64,000 bases of DNA from Rutidosis leptorrhynchoides (taxonomy: Eukaryota > Streptophyta > Magnoliopsida > Asterales > Asteraceae), in the NCBI RefSeq assembly GCF_046630445.1, contig NC_092341.1:5210001-5274000 (forward strand), in the 5' to 3' direction. The notes under the pieces were generated by a model. That model saw only the letters and a list, made by a program, of their open reading frames with translations, did not search any database and had not been told where the DNA came from. The position numbers were made by a program, and so were the translations under genes. How positions within the stretch are numbered: position 1 is the first letter of the stretch; the number at the start of each line of letters is the position of its first letter. Of this stretch, positions 13,643 through 24,090 are shown piece by piece.

Positions 13643-14213
13643 TTAGATCATTCAATTGATATTTTACGCGTATCTAAAATCAAAACAAAAATAAAATCAT
13701 CAAATTGAACTAATTAATAACTAAATCGATATTCAGTATAGAAAATAAAACAAAACATGTGCATAAAATGGATTAAACAGTCTACATGATACCATTGCTT
13801 ATGGGTACTAAAAATTCAAATAACGTAAATCAAACTTTATAAAAAAACGTTAATGAAAGGAATATTCAAAATCAAAAAGGGTTTACAAACCTGATTTAAA
13901 TTCAATCGTTCTACTTGAAAAAATTCAATCGCTGTTTACATACCTGATTTAGATTCAATCGTTGTTACAGAGTATAGATCGCATCTTCAGAAACGCAAAA
14001 CCAAAACACTGAAAACCCTAATTATTTAGGGCATCGCCGAATCCGATTGAAGCAAAAAGAACGCATGAAATTTGTAGCGTTGTGTGTATAAAATTATGAC
14101 GAATAATTTAGGGATACGGCGAACAACGGGATGTTTTCAATCGGTGAACAACGGGAAGATTGGGGTTTTTTCCGGTTGGGAAGAGAGAGGAAGAGGATGT
14201 GTTTAAGCAGCGG

Positions 14214-14218
14214 TTTGT
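14214..14218. repeat. Left target-site duplication of Element 1 (TTTGT)
   Basis: The five bases TTTGT directly before the LTR TG are repeated at 36531-36535 directly after the distal LTR CA. This proves that 14219-36530 is one integration event that later received Element 2. Confidence 0.9.
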
Positions 14219-17200
14219 TGGAGTGACCCGAACTTTTCCATGTTTATATATATTAATTGAGATTGATATTTACATGATTAAATGTTTCCAACATGTTAAG
14301 CAATCAAACTTGTTAAGACTTGATTAATTAAAATATGTTTCATATAGACAATTGACCACCCAAGTTGACCGGTGATTCACGAACGTTAAAACTTGTAAAA
14401 ACTATATGATGACATATATATGGATATATATATAGTTAACATGATACTATGATAAGTAAACATATCATTAAGTATATTAACAATGAACTACATATGTCAA
14501 AACAAGACTACTAACTTAATGATTTTTAAACGAGACATATATGTAACGATTATCGTTGTAAATACATTTAATGTATATATATCATATTAAGAGATATTCA
14601 TACATGATAATATCATGATAATATAATAATTTAAAATCTTATTTGATATTATAAACATTGGGTTAACAACATTTAACAAGATCGTTAACCTAAAGGTTTC
14701 AAAACAACACTTACATGTAACGACTAACGATAACTTAACGACTCAGTTAAAATGTATATACATGTAGTGTTTTAATATGTATTTATACACTTTTGAAAGA
14801 CTTCAATACACTTATCAAAATACTTCTACTTAACAAAAATGCTTACAATTACATCCTCGTTCAGTTTCATCAACAATTCTACTCGTATGCACCCGTATTC
14901 GTACTCGTACAATACACAGCTTTTAGATGTATGCATTATTGGTATATACACTCCAATGATCAGCTCTTAGCAGCCCATGTGAGTCACCTAACACATGTGG
15001 GAACCATCATTTGGCAACTAGCATGAAATATCTCATAAAATTACAAAAATATGAGTAATCATTCATGACTTATTTACATGAAAACAAAATTACATATCCT
15101 TTATATCTAATCCATACACCAACGACCAAAAACACCTACAAACACTTTCATTCTTCAATTTTATTCATCTAATTGATCTCTCTCAAGTTCTATCTTCAAG
15201 TTCTAAGTGTTCTTCATATATTCTACAAGTTCTAGTTACATAAAATCAAGAATACTTTCAAGTTTGCTAGCTCACTTCCAATCTTGTAAGGTGATCATCC
15301 AACCTCAAGAAATCTTTGTTTCTTACAGTAGGTTATCATTCTAATACAAGGTAATAATCATATTCAAACTTTGGTTCAATTTTTATAACTATAACAATCT
15401 TATTTCAAGTGATGATCTTACTTGAACTTGTTTTCGTGTCATGATTCTGCTTCAAGAACTTCGAGCCATCCAAGGATCCGTTGAAGCTAGATCCATTTTT
15501 CTCTTTTTCAGTAGGTTTATCCAAGGAACTTAAGGTAGTAATGATGTTCATAACATCATTCGATTCATACATATAAAGCTATCTTATTCGAAGGTTTAAA
15601 CTTGTAATCACTAGAACATAGTTTAGTTAATTCTAAACTTGTTCGCAAACAAAAGTTAATCCTTCTAACTTGACTTTTAAAATCAACTAAACACATGTTC
15701 TATATCTATATGATATGCTAACTTAATGATTTAAAACCTGGAAACACGAAAAACACCGTAAAACCGGATTTACGCCGTCGTAGTAACACCGCGGGCTGTT
15801 TTGGGTTAGTTAATTAAAAACTATGATAAACTTTGATTTAAAAGTTGTTATTCTGAGAAAATGATTTTTATTATGAACATGAAACTATATCCAAAAATTA
15901 TGGTTAAACTCAAAGTGGAAGTATGTTTTCTAAAATGGTCATCTAGACGTCGTTCTTTCGACTGAAATGACTACCTTTACAAAAATGACTTGTAACTTAT
16001 TTTTCCGACTATAAACCTATACTTTTTCTATTTAGATTCATAAAATAGAGTTCAATATGAAACCATAGCAATTTGATTCACTCAAAACGGATTTAAAATG
16101 AAGAAATTATGGGTAAAACAAGATTGGATAATTTTTCTCATTTTAGCTACGTGAAAATTGGTAACAAATCTATTCCAACCATAACTTAATCAACTTTTAT
16201 TGTATATTATGTAATCTTGAGATACCATAGACACGTATACAATGTTTCGACCTATCATGTCGACACATCTATATATATTTCGGAACAACCATAGACACTC
16301 TATATGTAAATGTTGGAGTTAGCTATACAGGGTTGAGGTTGATTCCAAAATATATATAGTTTGAGTTGTGATCAATACTGAGATACGTATACACTGGGTC
16401 GTGGATTGATTCAATATAATATTTATCGATTTATTTCTGTACATCTAACTGTGGACAACTAGTTGTAGGTTACTAACGAGGACAGCTGACTTAATAAACT
16501 TAAAACATCAAAATATATTAAAAGTGTTGTAAATATATTTTGAACATACTTTGATACATATGTATATATTGTTATAGGTTCGTGAATCAACCAGTGGCCA
16601 AGTCTTACTTTCCGACGAAGTAAAAATCTGTGAAAGTGAGTTATAGTCCCACTTTTAAAATCTAATATTTTTGAGATGAGAATACATGCAGGTTTTATAA
16701 ATGATTTACAAAATAGACACAAGTACGTGAAACTACATTCTATGGTTGAATTATCGAAATCGAATATGCCCCTTTTTATTAAGTCTGGTAATCTAAGAAT
16801 TAGGGAACAGACACCCTAATTGACGCGAATCCTAAAGATAGATCTATTGGGCCTAACAAACCCCATCCAAAGTACCGGATGCTTTAGTACTTCGAAATTT
16901 ATATCATATCCGAAGGGTGTCCCGGAATGATGGGGATATTCTTATATATATGCATCTTGTTAATGTCGGTTACCAGGTGTTCACCATATGAATGATTTTT
17001 ATCTCTATGTATGGGATGTGTATTGAAATATGAAATCTTGTGGTCTATTATTATGATTTGATATATATAGGTTAAACCTATAACTCACCAACATTTTTGT
17101 TGACGTTTTAAGCATGTTTATTCTCAGGTGATTATTAAGAGCTTCCGCTGTCGCATACTTAAATAAGGACGAGATTTGGAGTCCATGCTTGTATGATATT

Positions 17201-17470
17201 GTGTAAAAACTGCATTCAAGAAACTTATTTTGTTGTAACATATTTGTATTGTAAACCATTATGTAATGGTCGTGTGTAAACAGGATATTTTAGATTATCA
17301 TTATTTGATAATCTACGTAAAGCTTTTTAAACCTTTATTGATGAAATAAAGGTTATGGTTTGTTTTAAAATGAATGCAATCTTTGAAAAACGTCTCATAT
17401 AGAGGTCAAAACCTCGCAACGAAATCAATTAATATGGAACGTTTTTAATCAATAAGAACGGGACATTTCA
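14219..17470 (+). mobile_element. 5' LTR of Element 1 (3,252 bp)
   Basis: Begins TGGAGTGACCCG and ends GGGACATTTCA (TG...CA). It matches the 3' LTR, which begins TGTAGTGACCCA, except for substitutions and a 4-bp indel near 14310. It contains the CAACA-TTTT-TGTTG hairpin at 17089-17102, followed by the 'cat gtttattctcagg' block near the 3' end. No protein-coding content is credible. Confidence 0.93.
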
Positions 17471-17472
17471 GT

Positions 17473-17490
17473 TGGTATCCGAGCGTTGGT
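17473..17490 (+). other. Primer-binding site, initiator-tRNA-Met type
   Basis: TGGTATCCGAGC lies two bases after the LTR end. The standard plant methionine-initiator site reads TGGTATCAGAGC, so this copy has one substitution. Element 3 has the same change, so it belongs to the family and did not arise in this copy alone. Confidence 0.85.
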
Positions 17491-17679
17491 CTTAGAGAAC
17501 CAGAAAATTTGCATTAGTGTGTCTTATCGAGTTTGTTAGAATGCATTAGTGAGTCTGGATTTCGACCGTGTTTTCTTTAAAAATGATTGCTTAACATTTT
17601 TGTTGGAAACTATATATTTTTAACATATGAATATTATGTGATATATTAATCTCTTAACGTGTTTGGTATTATGTGATAG

Positions 17680-18294
17680 ATGTCTACCTCTAGAACAAGT
17701 CCCATTGACTCACCTAATAATAATGAAGAGTCAAATGTAAATTGGAATGATTCGTGGACTGATTCACAAGTTCCCGAAGAGGAACCGGAAGAAGAGTCGG
17801 AACCGGAAGAAGAATCGGAACCGGAAGAAGAATCGGAACCGGAAGAAGAAATAGAACCGGTGGGGGAAATAATAAAACGGTTAAGTAAAAGAGAATCCTC
17901 AACCAACCGACCAAGGTTAATTATGGTCAATGGTGTTTCCGCCAAGGAAGCAAAATATTGGGAGGATTACCAATTCTCCGATGAATCGGATTCCGACGAG
18001 AATTCCGATGATGTTATAGAAATTACCCCAACTGAATTTAAAAAGGCAAAAGAAAATAATAAGGGAAAGGGCATAAAAATAGAGAAATCTAATTCCAACC
18101 CCGATGAACTTTATATGTATCGTCAACCCCCGAAGTCCTTAAGTTGTAACAATGACCCGGGAACCTCTAAACCACCAGGTTTTTGTAAACCAATGTGGAC
18201 AACGACGGCTCGTATTAGGGGAACATCATATATCCCTAGAAACTTGGCAAAACGAACCAAAACCGAACAAGAAGAAACGAGCGAGTCGGAATAA
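17680..18294 (+). CDS. Acidic repeat protein of the retroelement (accessory ORF 1), 204 aa
   Basis: Function unknown. A Ser/Asn/Asp-rich start leads into an acidic minisatellite (about residues 30-55) built on the unit ESEPEE. A basic patch (IKRLSKRESS) and a second acidic Ser/Asp stretch (about residues 95-115) follow, then a K-rich segment and a basic tail near NLAKRTKT. No membrane segment, zinc finger or known domain is seen. The frame lies between the primer-binding site and the F-box gene and has a counterpart at 49078 in Element 3, with fewer acidic units there and a shifted C-terminus. The ATG follows a splice-acceptor-like sequence (ttatgtgatag). It could bind basic partners such as histones or RNA-binding proteins, but that rests on composition alone. 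Confidence 0.6.
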   Translation: MSTSRTSPIDSPNNNEESNVNWNDSWTDSQVPEEEPEEESEPEEESEPEEESEPEEEIEPVGEIIKRLSKRESSTNRPRLIMVNGVSAKEAKYWEDYQFSDESDSDENSDDVIEITPTEFKKAKENNKGKGIKIEKSNSNPDELYMYRQPPKSLSCNNDPGTSKPPGFCKPMWTTTARIRGTSYIPRNLAKRTKTEQEETSESE

Positions 18295-18437
18295 GATAGT
18301 TGTATTCGTGTGGTGTAATATATGTAATATAGTGTGCTTATGCTTTATGATATATGTAAAAATTGCTTGTATTAATAAGTATTTTTTTTATATTTATGAA
18401 TCTAACTCTTGTCTATTTTACAGTATAAAAACACAAA

Positions 18438-19121
18438 ATGGATAGACAACCCAATATTTTAAGAGACCTACCCGGAGACATGATTGATGAAATCTTGTCT
18501 AGAGTCGGTCAGAATTCCTCTGCACAACTATTTAAGGCGAGATCAGTTTGTAAGACATTCGAAGAACGTTCCAAGAATGCCTTGGTTTATAAAAGGCTTT
18601 CGTTCGAAAGATGGGGGATATCACATTGGGAAATTCATAAGTTACGATGTGTTTACTTTGACGCATATATTGCGGGGAACCCAAATGCTATCTTACGCAA
18701 TGGGTTAAGAAATTATTTTGACTCAATATATCCGAATATTGGACTTCGTGATTTAGAAAAAGCGGCTAACATGTAACATAAAGAAGCATGTTATGCTTAC
18801 GGATTAGTAATGTTCGCTTCTCACCAAAGTGAGAACAAGAACATCGGGCTACAACTATTAAACAAAACGTTCCCACAAGTGACGGAGTCGGTAATTGGGG
18901 TAAGAAATGAGGTTTTTAGATTGTTATGGGACTGTTGGACATTACGTAACCCTCGTCCCTTTGACGACGTTACAACACGCTATCTTATCAACGGCCATAA
19001 CAGTTATGTTCCACAAGACCAAGGATGGGAAGTAATCCTAGTAAAACCAGAATGCATGACTTGTTTCTGGACGTATGAATTACGTGTCTTTATTGCCTTT
19101 GCTGAACGACTTGTGTACTAG
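18438..19121 (+). pseudogene. F-box protein gene captured in Element 1, one in-frame stop
   Basis: The frame is 228 codons with TAA at 18774-18776 (codon 113), where Element 3 has CAA (Gln). Otherwise it has exactly the same length as the open 227-aa frame in Element 3. Residues 7-45 form an F-box (LRDLPGDMIDEILSRV...LFKARSVCKTF). The remainder (YKRLSFERWG, then GNPNAIL..GLRNYF, then LEKAANM and YAYGLVMFAS) follows the pattern of plant F-box proteins of the At2g35280/At1g67623 type, where a Sel1-like repeat region follows the F-box. F-box proteins serve as substrate adaptors of SCF ubiquitin ligases by binding SKP1/ASK. The stop is a C-to-T change, the kind expected from decay of methylated DNA. 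The ATG follows an intron-acceptor-like tattttacag. Confidence 0.8.
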
Positions 19122-19462
19122 CTAGAATTATCTTCATAACCATCTTGTATCAAATTTATTGTGTGCTATATTTCATGCTATATGTAAAATAAGCGGTATT
19201 GTAAGTTTGTAAAATATTGTGTAAAAGTTTGAACGCGAAATATTATTATAATCAGTTTTTCATATAGAATTGTAGTAGTTGAATTGTATATTAGCTACTA
19301 AGTATGAACTTAACGGGTAGGTACTACCCGAATTTAAACTTATAAAACGCTAATATGAAGAAAAAGCTTTTATAAATGAGTTCATATTATGCTACGAAAT
19401 ACTATTAACTACTCTTAATATTCTGTATGATTAACTTTTTCCATTTGACTATTTTGAAGGAA
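19122..19462 (+). other. Spacer between F-box and gag with a priming-site-like motif
   Basis: About 340 bp, AT-rich. At 19312-19331 the sequence taacgggtaggtact-acccg repeats the motif that directly precedes the 3' LTR at 24078-24093, and it also forms a CGGGTA/TACCCG hairpin. Element 3 has the same motif at 50694-50714 with one change. See the finding on a duplicated priming site. Confidence 0.6.
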
Positions 19463-20296
19463 ATGGCACCGACTACTCGACACACCGTGAATATGAATGA
19501 AGAGGAATTCCGTACTTTTCTAGCTTCAAACATAGCCGCAGTACAGGCTGCGCTACATACCAACAATAACCTTGGATCTAGCAGTACAGGAAATCGTGTA
19601 GGATGCACCTACAAAGAATTCACTGCCTACAAACCTTTGGAATTTGATGGAACCGAAGGACCGATCGGATTGAAACGATGGACCGAGAAGGTCGAATCGG
19701 TGTTTGCCATAAGTAAGTGTACTGAAGAGGACAAAGTGAAGTACGCTACGCTTACCTTCACAGGTTCTGCGTTAACATGGTGGAATACCTATCTAGAGCA
19801 AGTGGGACAAGACGATGCGTACGCACTACCGTGGTCAGCATTCAAGCACTTGATGAACGAGAAGTACCGTCCCAGAACCGAGGTCAATAAGCTCAAGACA
19901 GAACTTAGAGGGTTACGAACCCAAGGATTTGATATTACCACGTACGAAAGACGATTCACAGAATTGTGCCTATTGTGTCCGGGAGCATTCGAAGATGAGG
20001 AAGAGAAGATCGACGCGTTTGTGAAAGGATTACCGGAAAGAATCCAAGAAGATATAAGTTCACACGAGCCCGCCTCCATACAACAGGCATGTAGAATGGC
20101 TCACAAACTAGTGAACCAGATTGAAGAAAGAATTAAAGAACAGACTGCTGAAGAGGCCAATGTGAAGCAAGTCAAAAGAAAGTGGGAGGAAAATGGTGAT
20201 AAGAATCACCAATACAACAACAACAGCAATTACAACAATAATCGCAACAATTATCCCAACAATCGCAACATCAATCGCAACTACAACAAACGGCCC

Positions 20297-20339
<43 letters not shown>

Positions 20340-20704
20340 GCAACTACAACAATCATCCCAACAACAATAATAACCGCAACAACAACAACAATAAGAAGCA
20401 GCTATGCCAAAGGTGTGAAAAGTATCACTCGGGGTTCTGCACCAAATTTTGCAACAAGTATAAAAGAAATGGTCATAGCGCGGCGAAGTGTGAGGTCTAC
20501 GGACCAGGGGTTAATAGAACGAAAGGAACAAATGGTGTCGGAACGAGTAATGGCGGAGCAAGTGGTGTCGGAGCAAGTTATGCCAATGTAGTTTGTTATA
20601 AATGTGAAAAACCGGGCCACATTATTAGAAATTGCCCGAACCAGGAGAACACGAATGGACAAGGCCGCGGAAGAGTTTTCAATATTAATGCGGCAGAGGC
20701 ATAG
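19463..20704 (+). CDS. gag: Gag polyprotein of Element 1
   Basis: Structural protein that packages element RNA into virus-like particles. I chose the ATG at 19463 (MAPTTRH) because the counterpart in Element 3 has the same context; an in-frame ATG lies 12 codons upstream. The retrotransposon Gag domain covers about residues 60-210 (GSALTWWNTYL, then EKYRP, then LRGLRTQG). An Asn-rich tract encoded by AAC/CAA repeats (20205-20395, pure near 20298-20340) separates it from two C-terminal zinc knuckles. The second knuckle (CYKCEKPGHIIRNC) is canonical CX2CX4HX4C. The first (CNKYKRNGHSAAKC) has Tyr in place of the second Cys and is probably impaired. The frame ends at TAG (20702-20704), directly followed in the same frame by protease. 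Confidence 0.88.
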
Positions 20705-23700
20705 GAAGACCCGGAGCTTGTTACGGGTACATTTCTTATTGACAATAAATCTGCTTACGTTTTATTTGATTCGGGTGCGGATAGAAGCTATATGAGTAGA
20801 GATTTTTGTGCTAAATTAAGTTGTCCATTGACGCCTTTGGATAGTAAATTTTTACTTGAATTAGCAAATGGTAAATTAATTTCAGCAGATAATATATGTC
20901 GGAATCAAGAAATTAAACTGGTTAGCGAAACATTTAAGATTGATTTGATACCAGTAGAGTTAGGGAGTTTTGATGTGATAATCGGTATGGACTGGTTGAA
21001 AGAAGTGAAAGCAGAGATCGTTTGTTACAAAAATGCAATTCGCATTATACGAGAAAAAGGAAAACCCTTAATGGTGTACGGAGAAAAGGGCGACACGAAG
21101 CTACATCTTATTAGTAATTTGAAGGCACACAAACTAATAAGAAAAGGTTGCAATGCTATTCTAGCACACGTCGAGAAAGTACAAACTGAAAAAAAGAGCA
21201 TCAATGATGTTCCCATTGCAAAAGAATTTCCCGATGTATTTCCGAAAGAATTACCAGGATTACCCCCACATCGATCCGTTGAATTTCAAATAGATCTTGT
21301 ACCAGGAGCTGCACCAATAGCTCATGCTCCTTACAGACTCACACCCAGCGAGATGAAAGAACTGCAAAGCCAATTACAAGAACTTTTAGAGCGTGGTTTC
21401 ATTCGACCAAGCACATCACCGTGGGGAGCTCCTGTTTTGTTTGTCAAGAAGAAAGATGGTACATTCAGGTTGTGTATCGACTACCGAGAGTTGAACAAAC
21501 TTACCATCAAGAACCGCTACCCACTGCCGAGAATCGACGACTTATTTGATCAACTACAAGGCTCGTCTGTTTATTCAAAGATTAACTTACGTTCCGGGTA
21601 TCATCAAATGCGGGTGAAAGAAGATGATATTCCAAAGACTGCTTTCAGAACACGTTACGGTCATTACGAGTTTATGGTCATGCCGTTTGGTTTAACTAAT
21701 GCACCAGCTGTGTTCATGGACCTTATGAACCGAGTGTGTGGACCATACCTTGACAAGTTTGTCATTGTTTTCATTGATGACATACTTATTTACTCAAAGA
21801 ATGACCAAGAACACGGTGAACATTTGAGAAAGGTGTTAGAAGTATTGAGGAAGGAAGAATTGTACGCTAAGTTTTCAAAGTGTGCATTTTGGTTGGAAGA
21901 AGTTCAATTCCTCGGTCACATAGTGAACAAAGAAGGCATTAAGGTGGATCCGGCAAAGATAGAAACTGTTGAAAAGTGGGAAACCCCGAAAACTCCGAAA
22001 CACATACGCCAGTTTTTAGGACTAGCTGGTTACTACAGAAGGTTCATCCAAGACTTTTCCAGAATAGCAAAACCCTTGACTGCATTAACGCATAAAGGGA
22101 AGAAATTTGAATGGAATGATGAACAAGAGAAAGCGTTTCAGTTATTGAAGAAAAAGCTAACTACAGCACCTATATTGTCATTGCCTGAAGGGAATGATGA
22201 TTTTGTGATTTATTGTGACGCATCAAAGCAAGGTCTCGGTTGTGTATTAATGCAACGAACGAAGGTGATTGCTTATGCGTCTAGACAATTGAAGATTCAC
22301 GAACAAAATTATACGACGCATGATTTGGAATTAGGCGCGGTTGTTTTTGCATTAAAGACTTGGAGGCACTACTTATATGGGGTCAAAAGTATTATATATA
22401 CTGACCACAAAAGTCTTCAACACATATTTAATCAGAAACAACTGAATATGAGGCAGCGTAGGTGGATTGAATTATTGAATGATTACGACTTTGAGATTCG
22501 TTACCACCCGGGGAAGGCAAATGTGGTAGCCGATGCCTTGTGCAGGAAGGACAGAGAACCCATTCGAGTAAAATCTATGAATATAATGATTCATAATTAC
22601 CTTACTACTCAAATAAAGGAGGCGCAACAAGGAGTTTTAAAAGAGGGAAATTTAAAGGATGAAATACCCAAAGGATCGGAGAAGCATCTTAATATTCGGG
22701 AAGACGGAACCCGGTATAGGGCTGAAAGGATTTGGGTACCAAAATTTGGAGATATGAGAGAAATGGTACTTAGAGAAGCTCATAAAATTAGATACTCAAT
22801 ACATCCTGGAACGGGGAAGATGTACAAGGATCTTAAGAAACATTTTTGGTGGCCGGGTATGAAAGCCGATGTTGCTAAATACGTAGGAGAATGTTTGACG
22901 TGTTCTAAGGTCAAAGCTGAGCATCAGAAACCATCAGGTCTACTTCAACAATCCGAAATCCCGGAATGGAAATGGGAAAACATTACCATGGATTTCATCA
23001 CTAAATTGCCAAGGACTGCAAGTGGTTTTGATACTATTTGGGTAATAGTTGATCGTCTCACCAAATCAGCACACTTCCTGCCAATAAGAGAAGATGACAA
23101 GATGGAGAAGTTAGCACGACTGTATTTGAAGGAAGTCGTCTCCAGACATGGAATACTAATCTCTATTATCTCTGATAGGGATGGCAGATTTATTTCAAGA
23201 TTCTGGCAGAAATTACAGCAAGCATTAGGAACTCGTCTAGACATGAGTACTGCCTATCATCCACAAACTGATGGGCAGAGCGAAAGGACAATACAAACGC
23301 TTGAAGACATGCTACAAGCATGTGTTATTGATTTCGGAAACAGTTGGGATCGACATCTACCGTTAGCAGAATTTTCCTACAACAACAGCTACCATTCAAG
23401 CATTGAGATGGCGCCGTTTGAAGCACTTTATGGTAAAAAGTGCAGATCTCCAATTTGTTGGAGTGAAGTGGGGGATAGACAGATTACGGGTCCGGAGATT
23501 GTACAAGAAACTACCGAGAAGATCATCCAAATTCAACAACGGTTGAAAACCGCCCAAAGTCGACAAAAGAGCTACGCTGACATTAAAAGAAAAGATATAG
23601 AATTTGAAATTGGAGAGATGGTCATGCTTAAAGTTGCACCTTGGAAAGGAGTTGTTCAATTTGGTAAACGAGGGAAATTAAATCCAAGGTATATTGGACC

Positions 23701-24055
23701 ATTCAAGATTATTGATCGTGTCGGACCAGTAGCTTACCGACTTGAGTTACCTCAACAACTCGCGGCTGTACATAACACTTTCCACGTCTCGAATTTGAAG
23801 AAATGTTTTGCTAAAGAAGATCTCACTATTCCGTTAGATGAAATCCAAATCAACGAAAAACTTCAATTCATCGAAGAACCCGTCGAAATAATGGATCGTG
23901 AGGTTAAAAGACTTAAGAAAAACAAGATACCAATTGTTAAGGTTCGATGGAATGCTCGTAGAGGACCCGAGTTCACCTGGGAGTGTAAAGATCAGATGAA
24001 GAAGAAATACCCGCATCTATTTCCAGAAGATTCGTCAACACCTTCAACAGCTTAA
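20705..24055 (+). pseudogene. pol: Pol polyprotein of Element 1 (PR-RT-RH-IN-chromodomain), catalytically damaged
   Basis: Continues in the gag frame after one TAG and is then open to 24055. Protease: DSGA at about 20768, upstream of the first ATG (20792), so pol cannot start at that [16 protein letters not shown] near 21470, and FIDDIL intact near 21775. Motif A reads [10 protein letters not shown] where related elements, including Elements 2 and 4 here, have [10 protein letters not shown]. The Asp is a metal-binding catalytic residue, so RT is predicted inactive. RNase H: CDAS near 22215, TDHKSL near 22400, VVADAL near 22527. Integrase: HHCC finger near 22780-22915 (CLTCSKVK), core aspartates in MDFI and SDRDGRF, Glu in QSERTIQ. 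A GPF-type module (YIGPFKII) precedes a chromodomain-like tail ([14 protein letters not shown]). Gag-pol without the TAG would be about 1,530 codons. Confidence 0.88.
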
Positions 24056-24090
24056 AATTTCGGGACGAAATTTATTTAACGGGTAGGTAC
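24055..24090 (+). promoter_or_regulatory. 3' hairpin and plus-strand priming region of Element 1
   Basis: AAATTTCG-GGA-CGAAATTT (24055-24073) is a perfect 8-bp hairpin. It is followed by atttaacgggtaggtac and then the 3' LTR TG at 24091. The priming tract is purine-rich but not a classic polypurine run. The same hairpin and tail occur in Element 4 (59852-59887) and, reversed, at 41154-41189. Confidence 0.75.

Larger units (their letters stand above)
10913..14213 (-). mobile_element. Probable Helitron 3' portion with captured gene fragments
   Basis: Read on the minus strand, this segment ends with a GC-rich hairpin (CCGTGC-GTT-GCACGG, 10928-10942) about 11 nt before CTAG (10916-10913), which is followed by T. 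Those are the three marks of a Helitron 3' end: a subterminal hairpin, CTRR, and insertion before T. An outer TTAAGAG/CTCTTAA pairing (10920-10952) extends the hairpin. On the same strand there are short exon-like pieces with good splice borders at 13589-13642, 12287-12352 and 11327-11368, plus leader-like sequence near 13945-14213. This is the pattern expected of a gene-capturing Helitron. No Rep/helicase and no 5' TC end were found, and the 5' end may lie beyond Element 1. A decayed host gene with a chance CTAG is the alternative. Confidence 0.4.

Noticed and set aside
14793-15026. 77-residue frame repeated at 24661 and 46175
   Set aside because: It opens at TTG, not ATG, and lies in three copies of the same LTR; the apparent conservation is just LTR similarity.
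16459-17259. Minus-strand frames of 84-87 residues, repeated at 35519 and 36065
   Set aside because: Both lie antisense in the LTR of Element 1, with AT-rich composition and no domain; shadows of the LTR.
20108-20356. Minus-strand Val-rich frame and plus-strand Thr-rich frame (20193-20591)
   Set aside because: Alternate-frame readings of the AAC/CAA repeat inside gag.
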